This document shows, one piece after another, positions 50,485-58,912 of a DNA stretch of 64,000 bases (positions are counted from its first letter, which is position 1; each line of letters starts with the position of its first letter). A program made the translations under genes and the position numbers. Below the pieces are notes generated by a model. It had not been told where the DNA came from and searched no databases. It saw nothing but the letters and a program-made list of their open reading frames with translations. This DNA comes from Ideonella_A sakaiensis_A (GTDB lineage Bacteria > Pseudomonadota > Gammaproteobacteria > Burkholderiales > Burkholderiaceae_C): NCBI RefSeq assembly GCF_048320135.1, contig NZ_CP182947.1, positions 3,038,001 through 3,102,000 of the forward strand, read 5' to 3'.

Positions 50485-51387
50485 TCATTTGCCCCCGATC
50501 TCGAAATTGGCCATCTTCTCGAGCGCGCGGACCATCGCCGAATGGTCCCAGGCCTTGCCGCCATGGGCTGCGCAGGCATTGAACAGTTCCTGCGCATTGG
50601 CGGTATTCGGCAGCGAGACGCCGAGCGAACGTGCGCTCGACAACGCGAGGTTCAGGTCCTTCTGATGCAGTTCGATGCGGAAGCCCGGATCGAAGGTGCG
50701 CTTGATCATCCGCTCGCCGTGCACCTCGAGGATGCGCGAGGTCGCCAAGCCGCCCATCAGCGCCTGCCGCACCTTGGCCGGGTCGGCGCCGGCCTTTGCG
50801 GCAAACAGCAGGCCTTCGGCAACCGCCTCGATCGTCAATGCAACGACGATCTGGTTCGCGACCTTGCAGGTCTGGCCGTCGCCATTGCCACCGACCAGCG
50901 TGATGTTCTTGCCCATCGCCTCGAAAACCGGCTTGACGCGGCCGAACACCGCCTCGTCGCCGCCAACCATGATCGACAGGCTCGCATTTTTAGCGCCGAC
51001 CTCGCCGCCGGAGACCGGCGCATCGAGGTAGTCGCAGCCGAGTTCGTTGATCTTCTTCGCGAATTCCTTGGTCGCGACCGGCGAGATCGACGACATGTCG
51101 ACGACGACCTTGCCCTTGCTGAGGCCGGCGGCGACGCCGTTGTCGCCGAACAGCACCGCCTCGACGTCCGGCGTATCGGGCACCATCGTGATGATGATGT
51201 CGGCCGCTTCGGCAACTGCCTTGCCGCTGTCGCAGGATTTGGCGCCGGCCTCGACGATCGCTGCCGGCGGCTTGCTGCGGGTATGGATGAAGAGCTGGTG
51301 GCCGGCCTTCAGCAGGTGGCCCGCCATCGGCGCGCCCATGATGCCCAGGCCGATAAAGCCGATCTTCTGTGCTGTTGCTGTCGTCAT
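50485..51387 (-). CDS. glxR: Tartronate semialdehyde reductase (2-hydroxy-3-oxopropionate reductase)
   Basis: 300 residues. The beta-hydroxyacid dehydrogenase pattern is clear: GFIGLGIMGAPMAGHL at the start, DAPVSGGEVGA, and the catalytic Lys in TCKVANQIVVAL. It reduces tartronate semialdehyde to glycerate with NAD(P)H. It lies 21 bases after hyi and upstream of the glycerate kinase. Confidence 0.96.
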   Translation of the reverse strand: MTTATAQKIGFIGLGIMGAPMAGHLLKAGHQLFIHTRSKPPAAIVEAGAKSCDSGKAVAEAADIIITMVPDTPDVEAVLFGDNGVAAGLSKGKVVVDMSSISPVATKEFAKKINELGCDYLDAPVSGGEVGAKNASLSIMVGGDEAVFGRVKPVFEAMGKNITLVGGNGDGQTCKVANQIVVALTIEAVAEGLLFAAKAGADPAKVRQALMGGLATSRILEVHGERMIKRTFDPGFRIELHQKDLNLALSSARSLGVSLPNTANAQELFNACAAHGGKAWDHSAMVRALEKMANFEIGGK

Positions 51388-51408
51388 TCGTTCTTTCCGT
51401 TTCAGTGT

Positions 51409-52188
51409 TCAGGCGGCGAGACGGCTGCGCCAGCCCAGTCCGGCCTCGGTGCCGGCAGCGGGCTTGTATTCGCAGCCGATCCAGCCTTTGTATCCGATGC
51501 GGTCGATGTGGGCAAATACGAACGCGTAGTTGATTTCACCGCTGCCCGGCTCATTGCGCCCGGGGTTGTCGGCGAGCTGGATGTGGCCGATCCGCGCCAG
51601 ATTCTTCTGCATCGTCGCGGCCAGCTCGCCTTCCATGCGTTGTGCATGGTAGATGTCGTATTGCACGAAGGCATTGTCGGCGCCGACCTCGTCGAGGATC
51701 GCGATCGCCTGCTCGGTGCGGGTCAGGTAGAAGCCGGGAATGTCGAAGGTATTGATCGGCTCGATCAGCAGCCGCAAACCGGCCTTCTTCAGCTCGCCGG
51801 CGGCGTAACGCAGGTTGTCGACTAAGGTCTTGCGCAGAGCGGCGTCGTCGACGCCGGCCGGCGCCTTGCCGGCCAGGCAGTTCAACTGGCCGACGCCGAG
51901 CACCTTCGCATAGCCGATCGCCTTGCCGACACCGTCACGGAACTCGGCGACGCGGTCCGGGTGACAGGCGATGCCGCGCTCTCCGGCATCCCAGTCACCG
52001 GCCGGCAGGTTGTGCAGCACCAGTTCGAGGCCGTTGTCGTCGAGCCGCTGCCTGATCTCCCCGGCCTCGAAGGCATAGGGAAACAGGAACTCGACGGCCT
52101 TGAAACCGGCCTTTGCAGCATGCTCGAAACGGTCGAGGAACGGCACCTCGTTGAAGAGCATTGTCAGGTTGGCGGCAAAACGTGGCAT
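51409..52188 (-). CDS. hyi: Hydroxypyruvate isomerase
   Basis: 259 residues from the ATG at 52188, which has AGGAG at ideal spacing. TIM-barrel xylose-isomerase-like fold with FAANLTMLFNEVPFLDRF, EPINTFDIPGFYLTRT, YDIYHAQRMEGEL, HIQLADNPGRNEPGSGE and CEYKPAAGTEAGLGW. Interconverts hydroxypyruvate and tartronate semialdehyde. Between gcl and glxR. Confidence 0.96.
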   Translation of the reverse strand: MPRFAANLTMLFNEVPFLDRFEHAAKAGFKAVEFLFPYAFEAGEIRQRLDDNGLELVLHNLPAGDWDAGERGIACHPDRVAEFRDGVGKAIGYAKVLGVGQLNCLAGKAPAGVDDAALRKTLVDNLRYAAGELKKAGLRLLIEPINTFDIPGFYLTRTEQAIAILDEVGADNAFVQYDIYHAQRMEGELAATMQKNLARIGHIQLADNPGRNEPGSGEINYAFVFAHIDRIGYKGWIGCEYKPAAGTEAGLGWRSRLAA

Positions 52189-52208
52189 GGCGGATCTCCT
52201 GTAGGTCG

Positions 52209-53999
52209 TCACTCGAGCAGGCCGGCCAGCTCCAGGCCCTTGATGCCTTCGGGGTGGCGGCAGTCGATGTCCTCGAACTCGTTGATGTTGTTGATCTCGG
52301 TGCCCATCGCAACGTTGGTCACCTTCTCGAGTATCACCTCGACGACGACCGGCACGCTGTACTGGCGCGCCATTTCCTGCGCCTGAGCCAGTGCGCCCTG
52401 GATCTTCTCGGGATCGGTCACACGCAGGCTCTTGCAGCCGAGACCCTGCACGACGGCCTGGTGGTCGACGCCGTAGCTGCGCAGCGACTCGTCCTCGACA
52501 TTCTGGTTCTCGAACGCGAGCTGCACGCAGTAGTCCATCTCGAAGCCGCGCTGCGCCTGGCGAATCAGGCCGAGGTAGGAGTTGTTGACCAGCACCTGCA
52601 CATAGGGCAGGCGGAACTGCGCGCCGACCGCAAGCTCCTCGATCAGGAACTGGAAGTCGTAGTCGCCCGACAGGCCGACCACGGTGCGGGTCGGATCGGC
52701 GGCGACGACGCCAAGCGCTGCCGGAATCGTCCAGCCGAGCGGGCCGGCCTGGCCGCAGTTGATCCACTGGCGCGGGCCGAAGACATTCAGGAACTGCGCG
52801 CCGGCGATCTGGCTCAGGCCGATCGTCGTCACATAAACCGTGTCGCGCGGGAAGGCCTTGTTCATTTCCTCGTAGACGCGCATCGGCTTGATCGGCGTCT
52901 CGGTGAAATGCGACTTGCGGTGCATCAGCTGCTTGCGTTCGGCGCAGCGCTTCGCCCAGGTGCCGAAATCCTTCAGCTGCTTGGCGGCCTTGCGCTCGCG
53001 GGCGATCTCGACGAACAGCTGCAGCGCGGCCTTCGCATCGCTGACGATGCCGTAGTCGGGCATGAAGACGCGGCCGATCTGCGTCGGCTCGATGTCGACG
53101 TGCACGAACTTGCGGCCCTTGCAATAGACCTCGGGGCTGCCGGTATGGCGGTTTGCCCAGCGGTTGCCGATGCCGAGCACGAAGTCGCTCGCGAGCATCG
53201 TCGCATTGCCATAGCGGTGGCTGGTCTGCAGGCCGACCATGCCGGCCATCAGCGGGTGGTCGTCGGGAATCGTCCCCCAGCCCATCAGCGTCGGAATCAC
53301 CGGCACGCCGGTCAGCTCGGCAAATTCGACCAGCAGCTCGGATGCATCGGCATTGATGATGCCGCCACCGGCAACGATCAAGGGCTTGTCGGCTGCCATC
53401 AGCATGTCGAGCGCTTTCTCGACCTGCTTGCGGCTGGCCGTCGGCTTGTAGACCGACAGCGGCTCGTAGGTGTCGATGTCGAACTCGATCTCGGCCATCT
53501 GCACGTCGATCGGCAGGTCGATCAGCACCGGGCCCGGCCGGCCCGAACGCATCAGGTGGAAAGCCTGCTGGAAAGCGCGCGGCACCTGCGCCGGCTCGCG
53601 CACCGTGACCGCCCATTTGGTGACCGATTTCGCGATCGATTCGATATCGACGGCCTGGAAATCTTCCTTGTACAAACGGGCACGCGGCGCCTGGCCGGTG
53701 ATGCACAGGATCGGGATCGAATCGGCAATCGCGGAGTACAGGCCGGTGATCATGTCGGTGCCGGCCGGTCCGGAAGTCCCGATGCAGACGCCGATATTGC
53801 CGGCCTTCGCGCGGGTATAACCCTCGGCCATGTGGGATGCGCCCTCGACGTGGCGCGCCAGCACGTGGGCAATCGTCTGCCGCTCGCGCAGCTGCGCATA
53901 CAGCGGGTTGATCGCCGCACCCGGCACACCGAAGGCCTGGCTGACGCCTTCCTTCTCCATCACCAGCACCGCGGCCATTGCAGCCTTCATCTTCGCCAT
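52209..53999 (-). CDS. gcl: Glyoxylate carboligase (tartronate semialdehyde synthase)
   Basis: 596 residues. A thiamine-diphosphate enzyme that joins two glyoxylates to tartronate semialdehyde with release of CO2. Residue 51 is Val (ARHVEGASHMAEG) where almost all ThDP enzymes have Glu, the known hallmark of glyoxylate carboligase. The FAD/ThDP core (GDYDFQFLIEELAVGAQ) is intact. It is the first gene of the operon gcl-hyi-glxR-glycerate kinase-pyk. Confidence 0.97.
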   Translation of the reverse strand: MAKMKAAMAAVLVMEKEGVSQAFGVPGAAINPLYAQLRERQTIAHVLARHVEGASHMAEGYTRAKAGNIGVCIGTSGPAGTDMITGLYSAIADSIPILCITGQAPRARLYKEDFQAVDIESIAKSVTKWAVTVREPAQVPRAFQQAFHLMRSGRPGPVLIDLPIDVQMAEIEFDIDTYEPLSVYKPTASRKQVEKALDMLMAADKPLIVAGGGIINADASELLVEFAELTGVPVIPTLMGWGTIPDDHPLMAGMVGLQTSHRYGNATMLASDFVLGIGNRWANRHTGSPEVYCKGRKFVHVDIEPTQIGRVFMPDYGIVSDAKAALQLFVEIARERKAAKQLKDFGTWAKRCAERKQLMHRKSHFTETPIKPMRVYEEMNKAFPRDTVYVTTIGLSQIAGAQFLNVFGPRQWINCGQAGPLGWTIPAALGVVAADPTRTVVGLSGDYDFQFLIEELAVGAQFRLPYVQVLVNNSYLGLIRQAQRGFEMDYCVQLAFENQNVEDESLRSYGVDHQAVVQGLGCKSLRVTDPEKIQGALAQAQEMARQYSVPVVVEVILEKVTNVAMGTEINNINEFEDIDCRHPEGIKGLELAGLLE

Positions 54000-54078
54000 C
54001 GGAGGTCTCCCGTTTGTTGATGGCCGCGATCGTCGCGCGACGCCCCCCGGCGCGGAACCCCAGGCCGTCGATAAGTGC

Positions 54079-54095
54079 TATTCCGTGGCGGAATA
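54079..54095. promoter_or_regulatory. LysR-type operator (T-N11-A) between gcl and lysR
   Basis: The perfect palindrome TATTCCGTGGCGGAATA, with seven-base arms around TGG, contains T-N11-A and lies in the 113-base gap between divergent gcl and the LysR gene. This fits an autoregulatory LysR site that also controls gcl. The remaining bases of the gap hold no other feature. Confidence 0.7.
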
Positions 54096-54112
54096 CCGGA
54101 TACGATCCGCCG

Positions 54113-55021
54113 ATGGATCGCGTTGCCGCCGTTCACCTGTTCATCCGCGTCGTCGAGACCGGCAGCTTCAGCAAGGCTGCCGACGAGTTCGGCATCACGC
54201 AGCCGACCGCGACGAAGGCGGTCGCGGCGACCGAGCAGCGGCTCGGCGCGCGGCTGCTGCACCGCTCAACGCGCGGCGTCACGACGACCGAAGTCGGCGC
54301 GCTCTATTACGAAAAATGCAAGCTGATCGCCCGCGAGCTCGACGAGGCCGACAACCTCGCGACGTTGCTGCAAAGCCAGGTCGGCGGCACGCTGCGCATC
54401 ACCACCTCGGTGGCATTCGGCCGCCGCGTGATGGTGCCGATGGTGCTGAGTTATATGCAGCAGCATCCCGAAGTGACGATCGATCTCGGCTTCGACGACC
54501 GTTATGTGAACCTGGTCGAGCAGGGCATCGACCTCGCGGTCAGGATGGGCCGGCTCGCCGATTCGACGCTCGGCGCGCGCTATCTGGCGACGAATCCATG
54601 GCTGATGGTCGCGTCGGCCGAGTATCTGCAACGCCGCGGCACGCCGCGATCCGCTGCCGACCTCGGCGCACACGCCTGCCTGGTCTACAGCAGCGTGCAG
54701 GGCGACGACCGCTGGAGCCTGACGCGTGCCGACGGCGAGGAGGTATCGGTGCCGGTGAAGGGGCCGCTGCGCTCGAACAATCTGTCGGCGGTGCTCGCCG
54801 CAGCCCGCGCCGGCATGGGCATCGCGGTGCTGCCGTGGTACGTCGCCGGCCATTCGATCGCCGAAGGCCGCCTGCAACCGGTGCTCGCCGACCACGGCCT
54901 GCCGGCGCAGGAGGTGCATGCGGTCTTTCCGTCGCCGAAACTGGTGCCGTCGAAGGTGACGAGCTTCATCGCCTACATGCAGCAGGCGATGGCCGGCGAG
55001 TGGTGGCACGCGGCCTCCTGA
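54113..55021 (+). CDS. LysR-type transcriptional regulator of the gcl operon
   Basis: 302 residues from the ATG at 54113. The helix-turn-helix (AAVHLFIRVVETGSFSKAADEFGITQPTATKAVAATEQRLG) is followed by a LysR substrate-binding domain ending in ...AGEWWHAAS. Divergent from gcl, so it is probably the glyoxylate- or tartronate-semialdehyde-responsive activator/repressor. The coinducer is an inference. Confidence 0.93.
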   Translation: MDRVAAVHLFIRVVETGSFSKAADEFGITQPTATKAVAATEQRLGARLLHRSTRGVTTTEVGALYYEKCKLIARELDEADNLATLLQSQVGGTLRITTSVAFGRRVMVPMVLSYMQQHPEVTIDLGFDDRYVNLVEQGIDLAVRMGRLADSTLGARYLATNPWLMVASAEYLQRRGTPRSAADLGAHACLVYSSVQGDDRWSLTRADGEEVSVPVKGPLRSNNLSAVLAAARAGMGIAVLPWYVAGHSIAEGRLQPVLADHGLPAQEVHAVFPSPKLVPSKVTSFIAYMQQAMAGEWWHAAS

Positions 55022-55107
55022 GCGCTTAGCCTCCGATCGAATCGGCATGCATCGCCGCTGTTCGTCGCAGAGCGGCCATGAGCGGCCGTCCGGCTCGCAG
55101 GTTGCGC

Positions 55108-55890
55108 TGACTTTTGTGGGAGGGGCTTCAGCCCCGATTCGGTATGGCGGTGTTCGCTCCTCTTGTGTTCGACGACCGAGCGGCGCGGCAGGCGGCACCC
55201 GGTCGTGGCTCATGATGCGGCGGTCCTCGCTGGCGCTCGGACTGCGCTGCGATGCTCGGTCCAGGGTCGCGCGGCGGAACTCGCTACGTTCGCTGCGCTC
55301 ACTGCGCTCGGACAACCGCCGCGAGCATGTTTGTTGATGCTCGCTGCGCTCGCCGACCCTGGCCCTGGCCTTGCAGGCCGCACCGGGCCTTGCGGCCCGG
55401 TCGCTCGCAAGGCACAAGGGGTCCCCCGGACCCCTTGAGTCCGTGCTCGCCTTCTCGCCGCCGCATAAATCGCCCGCCCGGGCACCGCCTGCCGCGCTGC
55501 AACGTTGGTGCGCTTCGTCGAAGTCCTCGGTGCTGCCGCAAAGGCGTGGGCGGGTGGCTGCTGGCGCGCATATGCGCAGCCGAGAAGCGCAGGGCTTGTG
55601 GCTCGCGAGCGCAGCGAGCATCAACAACTGACTTGTCGCGGACTGTTTGAGCGGAACGAGCGAAGCGAGTGCAGCGAGTTTCCGCGACGGGCCACAAGAC
55701 CGAGCATCGCAGGGGACCCGAGCGCCCTGCGCGAGGGCAAGCATCTAAGCGCAAGCGGCCGCCCGACCGCGCCTTTGCTCTCGGTCCTCGGGAGGCATTT
55801 CGCCACCGCTGGTATCGCCCGCCGCTCCCGCTCGGTGTCGGCCTGTGCCACCAGCCCGAATCGGGGCTGAAGCCCCTCCCACAAGAGTCA
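55108..55890. repeat. Large nested inverted repeat, non-coding
   Basis: The outer arms 55108-55142 and 55856-55890 match as reverse complements at 34 of 35 positions and contain the REP-like GGGAGGGGCTTCAGCCCC. Inside are further arms in nested order: 55247-55261 with 55698-55712 (15/15), ~55270-55315 with ~55645-55685 (imperfect), and 55331-55353 with 55605-55627 (23/23). The centre (55354-55604) has two strong hairpins, CCGGGCC TTGC GGCCCGG (55383-55400) and AAGGGGTCC CCC GGACCCCTT (55416-55436), and the palindrome GCGCATATGCGC (55566-55577). The reading frames crossing it look like translated repeats. The whole 55022-55932 gap otherwise holds no gene. Confidence 0.8.
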
Positions 55891-55932
55891 TCACGGCCAA
55901 GCGGCCACTGGTGGAAGCTTTGATTGCGCTCG

Positions 55933-56145
55933 TCAGGCCGCTGTCGACGGTGTCGATGCGGCTTTTTCGCTCCACAATGTGCCACCGCTGGCCCAATCGT
56001 GTTTCGCGATATCGAAGAACACGACGTCGACGCCGTCGGGCTTGCCGCCGAGCACCCGCACGCAGGCCTCGGTCAGTTCCTTTGCCAATGCAGCCTTCTG
56101 CTGCGGGGTGCGGCCTTCGAACAGTTCGACGCGCAAGGTCGGCAT
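55933..56145 (-). CDS. 4-oxalocrotonate tautomerase family protein
   Basis: 70 residues; AGGAG precedes the ATG at 56145. After Met removal Pro1 (PTLRVELFEG) would be the catalytic base; Arg-rich helix and FFDIAKHDWASGG follow. The family isomerises enol/keto acids. It is the last gene of the Mo-hydroxylase/sox operon, 32 bases after the aldolase, but its role there is unclear. The C-terminal ~8 residues are low complexity. Confidence 0.85.
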   Translation of the reverse strand: MPTLRVELFEGRTPQQKAALAKELTEACVRVLGGKPDGVDVVFFDIAKHDWASGGTLWSEKAASTPSTAA

Positions 56146-56177
56146 GTTTTCTCCTGATGGTGTGTGGTGATGCTGCT

Positions 56178-56930
56178 TCAGTCGCGAAAACCCGGCGACA
56201 GCCGATCGGCGCGGCGCAGCAGGGCCGGCCATTCTGCATCGCCGTCCCATTCGCTGCCGTCGCCGAGCCACTGGCGATGGGTCAGCTGCGCCAGTTCGTC
56301 GTCGGCGACAGTGATCGCGCCGCCGGTTGCGGCCATCGCACGCAGTTGCGCCTGCACTGCGCGTTCGAGGATGTGCATCAGCAAAAAGGCTTCGGCCACC
56401 GTGCGGCCGACCGTCAGCGTCCCATGATTCGCGAGGATCAGCCCGTCGAGCGAGCCGAGCGCGGCGACCAGCCGCTGCTGCTCGTCGCTCCCGAGCGCCA
56501 GCCCTTCGTAGGCATGGCGGCCGAGCCGGCCGTGCAGCCGCATCGCCCACTGCGAGGTCGGCTGCAGGCCTTTCGGCAACATCGACAACGCGACGCCCCA
56601 CGGCGCATGCAGGTGGATCACGCATTCGACCTCGGGCCGCGCGGCATGCACCGCGCCGTGGATCGCAAACCCGCTCGGATTGACCTTGCGGCCGGAACCG
56701 TCGACGACGCGTCCGGCGACATCGACCTTGACCAGCGACGATGCGCTGACCTCGTCGAAACCGAGGCCGAATTCGTTCAATAAATATACGCCGGGCTGGC
56801 CCGGCACGCTCGCTGACAAGTGGGTATAGATCGTGTCGTCCCAGCCATTCAGCGCGGCGAGCCGGTAGGCGGCGGCGAGGTCGATGCGGACGTCGGCTTC
56901 GCTGCGGGGAGGGCGGTTGGTCTGCGTCAT
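56178..56930 (-). CDS. Class II aldolase/adducin family protein
   Basis: 250 residues. Metal-binding histidines of the class II aldolase fold are at H106 and H108 (CVIHLHAPWG), with another in LANHGTLTVG. The N-terminal ALNGWDDTIYTHLSASVP is typical of proteins annotated as fuculose-phosphate aldolase-like or adducin-like in Burkholderiales. Substrate unknown. It starts 7 bases after soxA, so it is cotranscribed. Confidence 0.9.
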   Translation of the reverse strand: MTQTNRPPRSEADVRIDLAAAYRLAALNGWDDTIYTHLSASVPGQPGVYLLNEFGLGFDEVSASSLVKVDVAGRVVDGSGRKVNPSGFAIHGAVHAARPEVECVIHLHAPWGVALSMLPKGLQPTSQWAMRLHGRLGRHAYEGLALGSDEQQRLVAALGSLDGLILANHGTLTVGRTVAEAFLLMHILERAVQAQLRAMAATGGAITVADDELAQLTHRQWLGDGSEWDGDAEWPALLRRADRLSPGFRD

Positions 56931-56937
56931 CGTCGTA

Positions 56938-57693
56938 TCAGGGCCGAACGGCCGGAGTCTCGATCATCATGCCGGCCGCGCGCTGCGCGAGGTACAGCTC
57001 GAGCGCGGTCAGCTCATCGCTGCCATAGGCGAAGGGTTCGGCGCGGACGCCGCTCATGCAGCCGCGCAGCCGGCGCTGCAGCGAACCCATGCCCTGCCAT
57101 TCGAGGCGGTAGATCGGATAGCCGGTCGGGTGGGCCTGCGGAATCGTACTGCCGGCAAGCCGCTTGCCGGCGTATGCGTCGTGGCATTGCGCACACGAAA
57201 AATCGAGCTGGCCGAAACGTGTGCGGTACAGCCGTTCGCCGGCGCGGCGCCCCGCTTCGAGCCGCGGATCGGCCGGCGGGGCGATCGGCAGGCCGCGGGC
57301 CAGCCAGCCGAGCCAGCTCTCGAGCCCGAGCAGTTCGTCGCTTTCGGCCGCCAGCGGCGGGCGCTGCAGATGTCGCTGGCGGCACTGGTTGATGCGCCCG
57401 GACAGCGTCAACGGTTTGCCGAGTCGGCGGTCGAATGCCGGATAACGGGTTGCAACGTCCTTCAGTTGTTGGCCGTCATGGCAACGCGCGCAGTCGGCGG
57501 CAAATGTCTGCTCGCCGCCCTTCAGCCACAACCAGGCCGGGTTCTGCGTATCGTCGCGCTGCAGCGCCTGCAGCGCCGGGCTCATGTCGTCGAAGCCGGA
57601 CCGGCGCGGGTCCGGCGCCTGCGCCACCACATTGCCGATGCAGACGGCGATCACGAGGCCGGCCGCAGCGCAGCGCCAGCGCCGTTCAGCCAA
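56938..57693 (-). CDS. soxA: Sulfur oxidation c-type cytochrome SoxA
   Basis: 251 residues from a TTG at 57693 with GAGG upstream; the frame is open further but overlaps soxZ without homology. Signal peptide ends near VVAQA (25). Two haem c motifs, CARCH (68-72) and CAQCH (167-171), and the Cys212 that ligates/persulfidates haem in SoxA (RGCMSGVRAEP). SoxAX oxidatively couples thiosulfate or other sulfur to SoxY. The start overlaps the soxZ stop by 8 bases. The second haem site is the diheme form. Confidence 0.93.
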   Translation of the reverse strand: MAERRWRCAAAGLVIAVCIGNVVAQAPDPRRSGFDDMSPALQALQRDDTQNPAWLWLKGGEQTFAADCARCHDGQQLKDVATRYPAFDRRLGKPLTLSGRINQCRQRHLQRPPLAAESDELLGLESWLGWLARGLPIAPPADPRLEAGRRAGERLYRTRFGQLDFSCAQCHDAYAGKRLAGSTIPQAHPTGYPIYRLEWQGMGSLQRRLRGCMSGVRAEPFAYGSDELTALELYLAQRAAGMMIETPAVRP

Positions 57694-58006
57694 GCTGCAG
57701 CCTCGCGCTGTCGGCGTGTACAAAGCCGTTGTCGCCGCGCCATTCGACCCGCAGCGTGCCGCTGCGGGTCGCGCGCATGAAAAAAGCCAGCGTTGGATTG
57801 GCCGCAATCGCCGGGTACAGGTCGGCGGCAAAAACCAGCTCGCCTTCGAAGCGGCATTCGACGCGCCGGATGATGTCGCGCGGCAGCCGTTCGCCGCGTG
57901 AACTGCTGCGGTGGCCGGTTTCCATCGGGTGCTGCACCAGCACGCGCACCGCGATGATGTCGCCGGGTTTCGCCGTTGCCGGCATGTGGATCACCGAGCG
58001 GGCCAT
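57686..58006 (-). CDS. soxZ: Thiosulfate oxidation carrier complex protein SoxZ
   Basis: 106 residues without a signal peptide, as usual for SoxZ, which is exported with SoxY. The pattern KPGDIIAVRVLVQHPMETGHR, ELVFAADLYPAIAANPTLAFF and GTLRVEWRGDNG matches the family. It forms the periplasmic SoxYZ carrier. It starts one base after the soxY stop. Confidence 0.95.
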   Translation of the reverse strand: MARSVIHMPATAKPGDIIAVRVLVQHPMETGHRSSSRGERLPRDIIRRVECRFEGELVFAADLYPAIAANPTLAFFMRATRSGTLRVEWRGDNGFVHADSARLQLG

Positions 58007-58007
58007 G

Positions 58008-58466
58008 TCATCCGCCCTCGATGCACGCCGCGAGCGTGACGATCACGTCGACGCGCTGCTGCCACAGGCTGCCGTCGTTCATCTGCGCGACCGCCACGAC
58101 ACCCTGCGAGGTCGCGAGCCGGATCCGCGTGCCGACCTCGGCGCGGCCATTGGCCGGCGACAGCTCGAAAACCGCAACCTCGGGCTGCGGATTGCGCTCG
58201 TTGAACAAGGCGATGCGGCGGACGAAGTCCCCGGCGCTCATCGGGCTGTCGACGCTGACCGTGACCGGCACGGCATTGCCGTTCTCGACCAGCTCGGCGA
58301 TCTGCAGCTTCACGCGCCCGGTGCGGATCGGCGCGTCGCCGCTGAATGAGGCGATCGCCTGCTGCAGCGATTCGGGTGTGGCCTCGGCCGGCACAAGCCG
58401 CAGCAACAGCGTCGCGCCGGCTGCAGCGGCGATCGACTGGTGGATCAGATGGCGGCGGCTGGTCAT
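58008..58466 (-). CDS. soxY: SoxY-like sulfur carrier with divergent C-terminus
   Basis: 152 residues from the ATG at 58466. Tat-type signal peptide (SRRHLIHQSIAAAAG). The body matches SoxY (VENGNAVPVTVSVDSPMSAGDFVRRIALFNERNPQPEVAVFEL...). The C-terminus reads AACIEGG, with the cysteine at 148. The canonical SoxY ends in GGCGG, so the swinging arm that carries the substrate is altered, though the cysteine remains. The start overlaps soxX by four bases. Confidence 0.9.
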   Translation of the reverse strand: MTSRRHLIHQSIAAAAGATLLLRLVPAEATPESLQQAIASFSGDAPIRTGRVKLQIAELVENGNAVPVTVSVDSPMSAGDFVRRIALFNERNPQPEVAVFELSPANGRAEVGTRIRLATSQGVVAVAQMNDGSLWQQRVDVIVTLAACIEGG

Positions 58467-58912
58467 CGCAGCGTCTTCAGAAAGGCGACGACATCCTCGA
58501 CCTGCTGCGCATCGAGGATGGGCCGGCCGCGCCAGGCGCTGCCGACGCGCTGCCGGTCGGCGGTCGAATAGAACGCCGGCATCAGGCTCGCCGGGTCGAT
58601 CCGCCGTGCATCGACTATGCGCGCGCGCAGCTGGCCTTCGCTCCAGCGCGCGCCGGCGCCGCTCAGATCGGTCGCCAGATTGCCGGGCGTCGCTTCCTCC
58701 GGAAATGGCCCGCTGTGGCAGAGCAGGCACAGGCCTTGTTGGCGGTCGGTGACGATGCTGCGGCCGCGCGCGGGGTCGCCTGGGATCGCCGTCAACGGCG
58801 CATCGATCGCGTCGCCAGACCATTTGATCGGCTCGGCCGCAGCGGCCGGCAAGGCTGCGATCAGGGAGGCGGTGGCGGCCAGCATCAGTGCTGCGCGGCG
58901 TACATCAGGCAC
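58463..58912 (-). CDS. soxX: Sulfur oxidation c-type cytochrome SoxX
   Basis: 149 residues from a GTG at 58912, chosen because it gives an Arg-containing signal peptide (cleavage near PAAAA, ~26); an ATG nine codons later lacks the basic part. Haem motif CLLCH at 62-66 and distal Met111 (ASLMPAFY); GNLATDLSGAGARWSEGQLRARI is a SoxX signature. Partner of SoxA. It overlaps the Mo-hydroxylase stop by 8 bases. Confidence 0.93.
   Translation of the reverse strand: MPDVRRAALMLAATASLIAALPAAAAEPIKWSGDAIDAPLTAIPGDPARGRSIVTDRQQGLCLLCHSGPFPEEATPGNLATDLSGAGARWSEGQLRARIVDARRIDPASLMPAFYSTADRQRVGSAWRGRPILDAQQVEDVVAFLKTLR

Noticed and set aside
54266..55744. 492-residue frame on the - strand through the LysR gene and the inverted repeat
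   Set aside because: Complement of the LysR gene in its first part and translated repeat in the second.
55108..55890. Insertion sequence with terminal inverted repeats
   Set aside because: No transposase-like frame, no target duplication seen, and arms are nested throughout rather than only terminal.
55299..55985. Reading frames inside the inverted repeat
   Set aside because: They overlap on both strands and reflect repeated GCTCGCTGCGCTCG-like units rather than protein composition.
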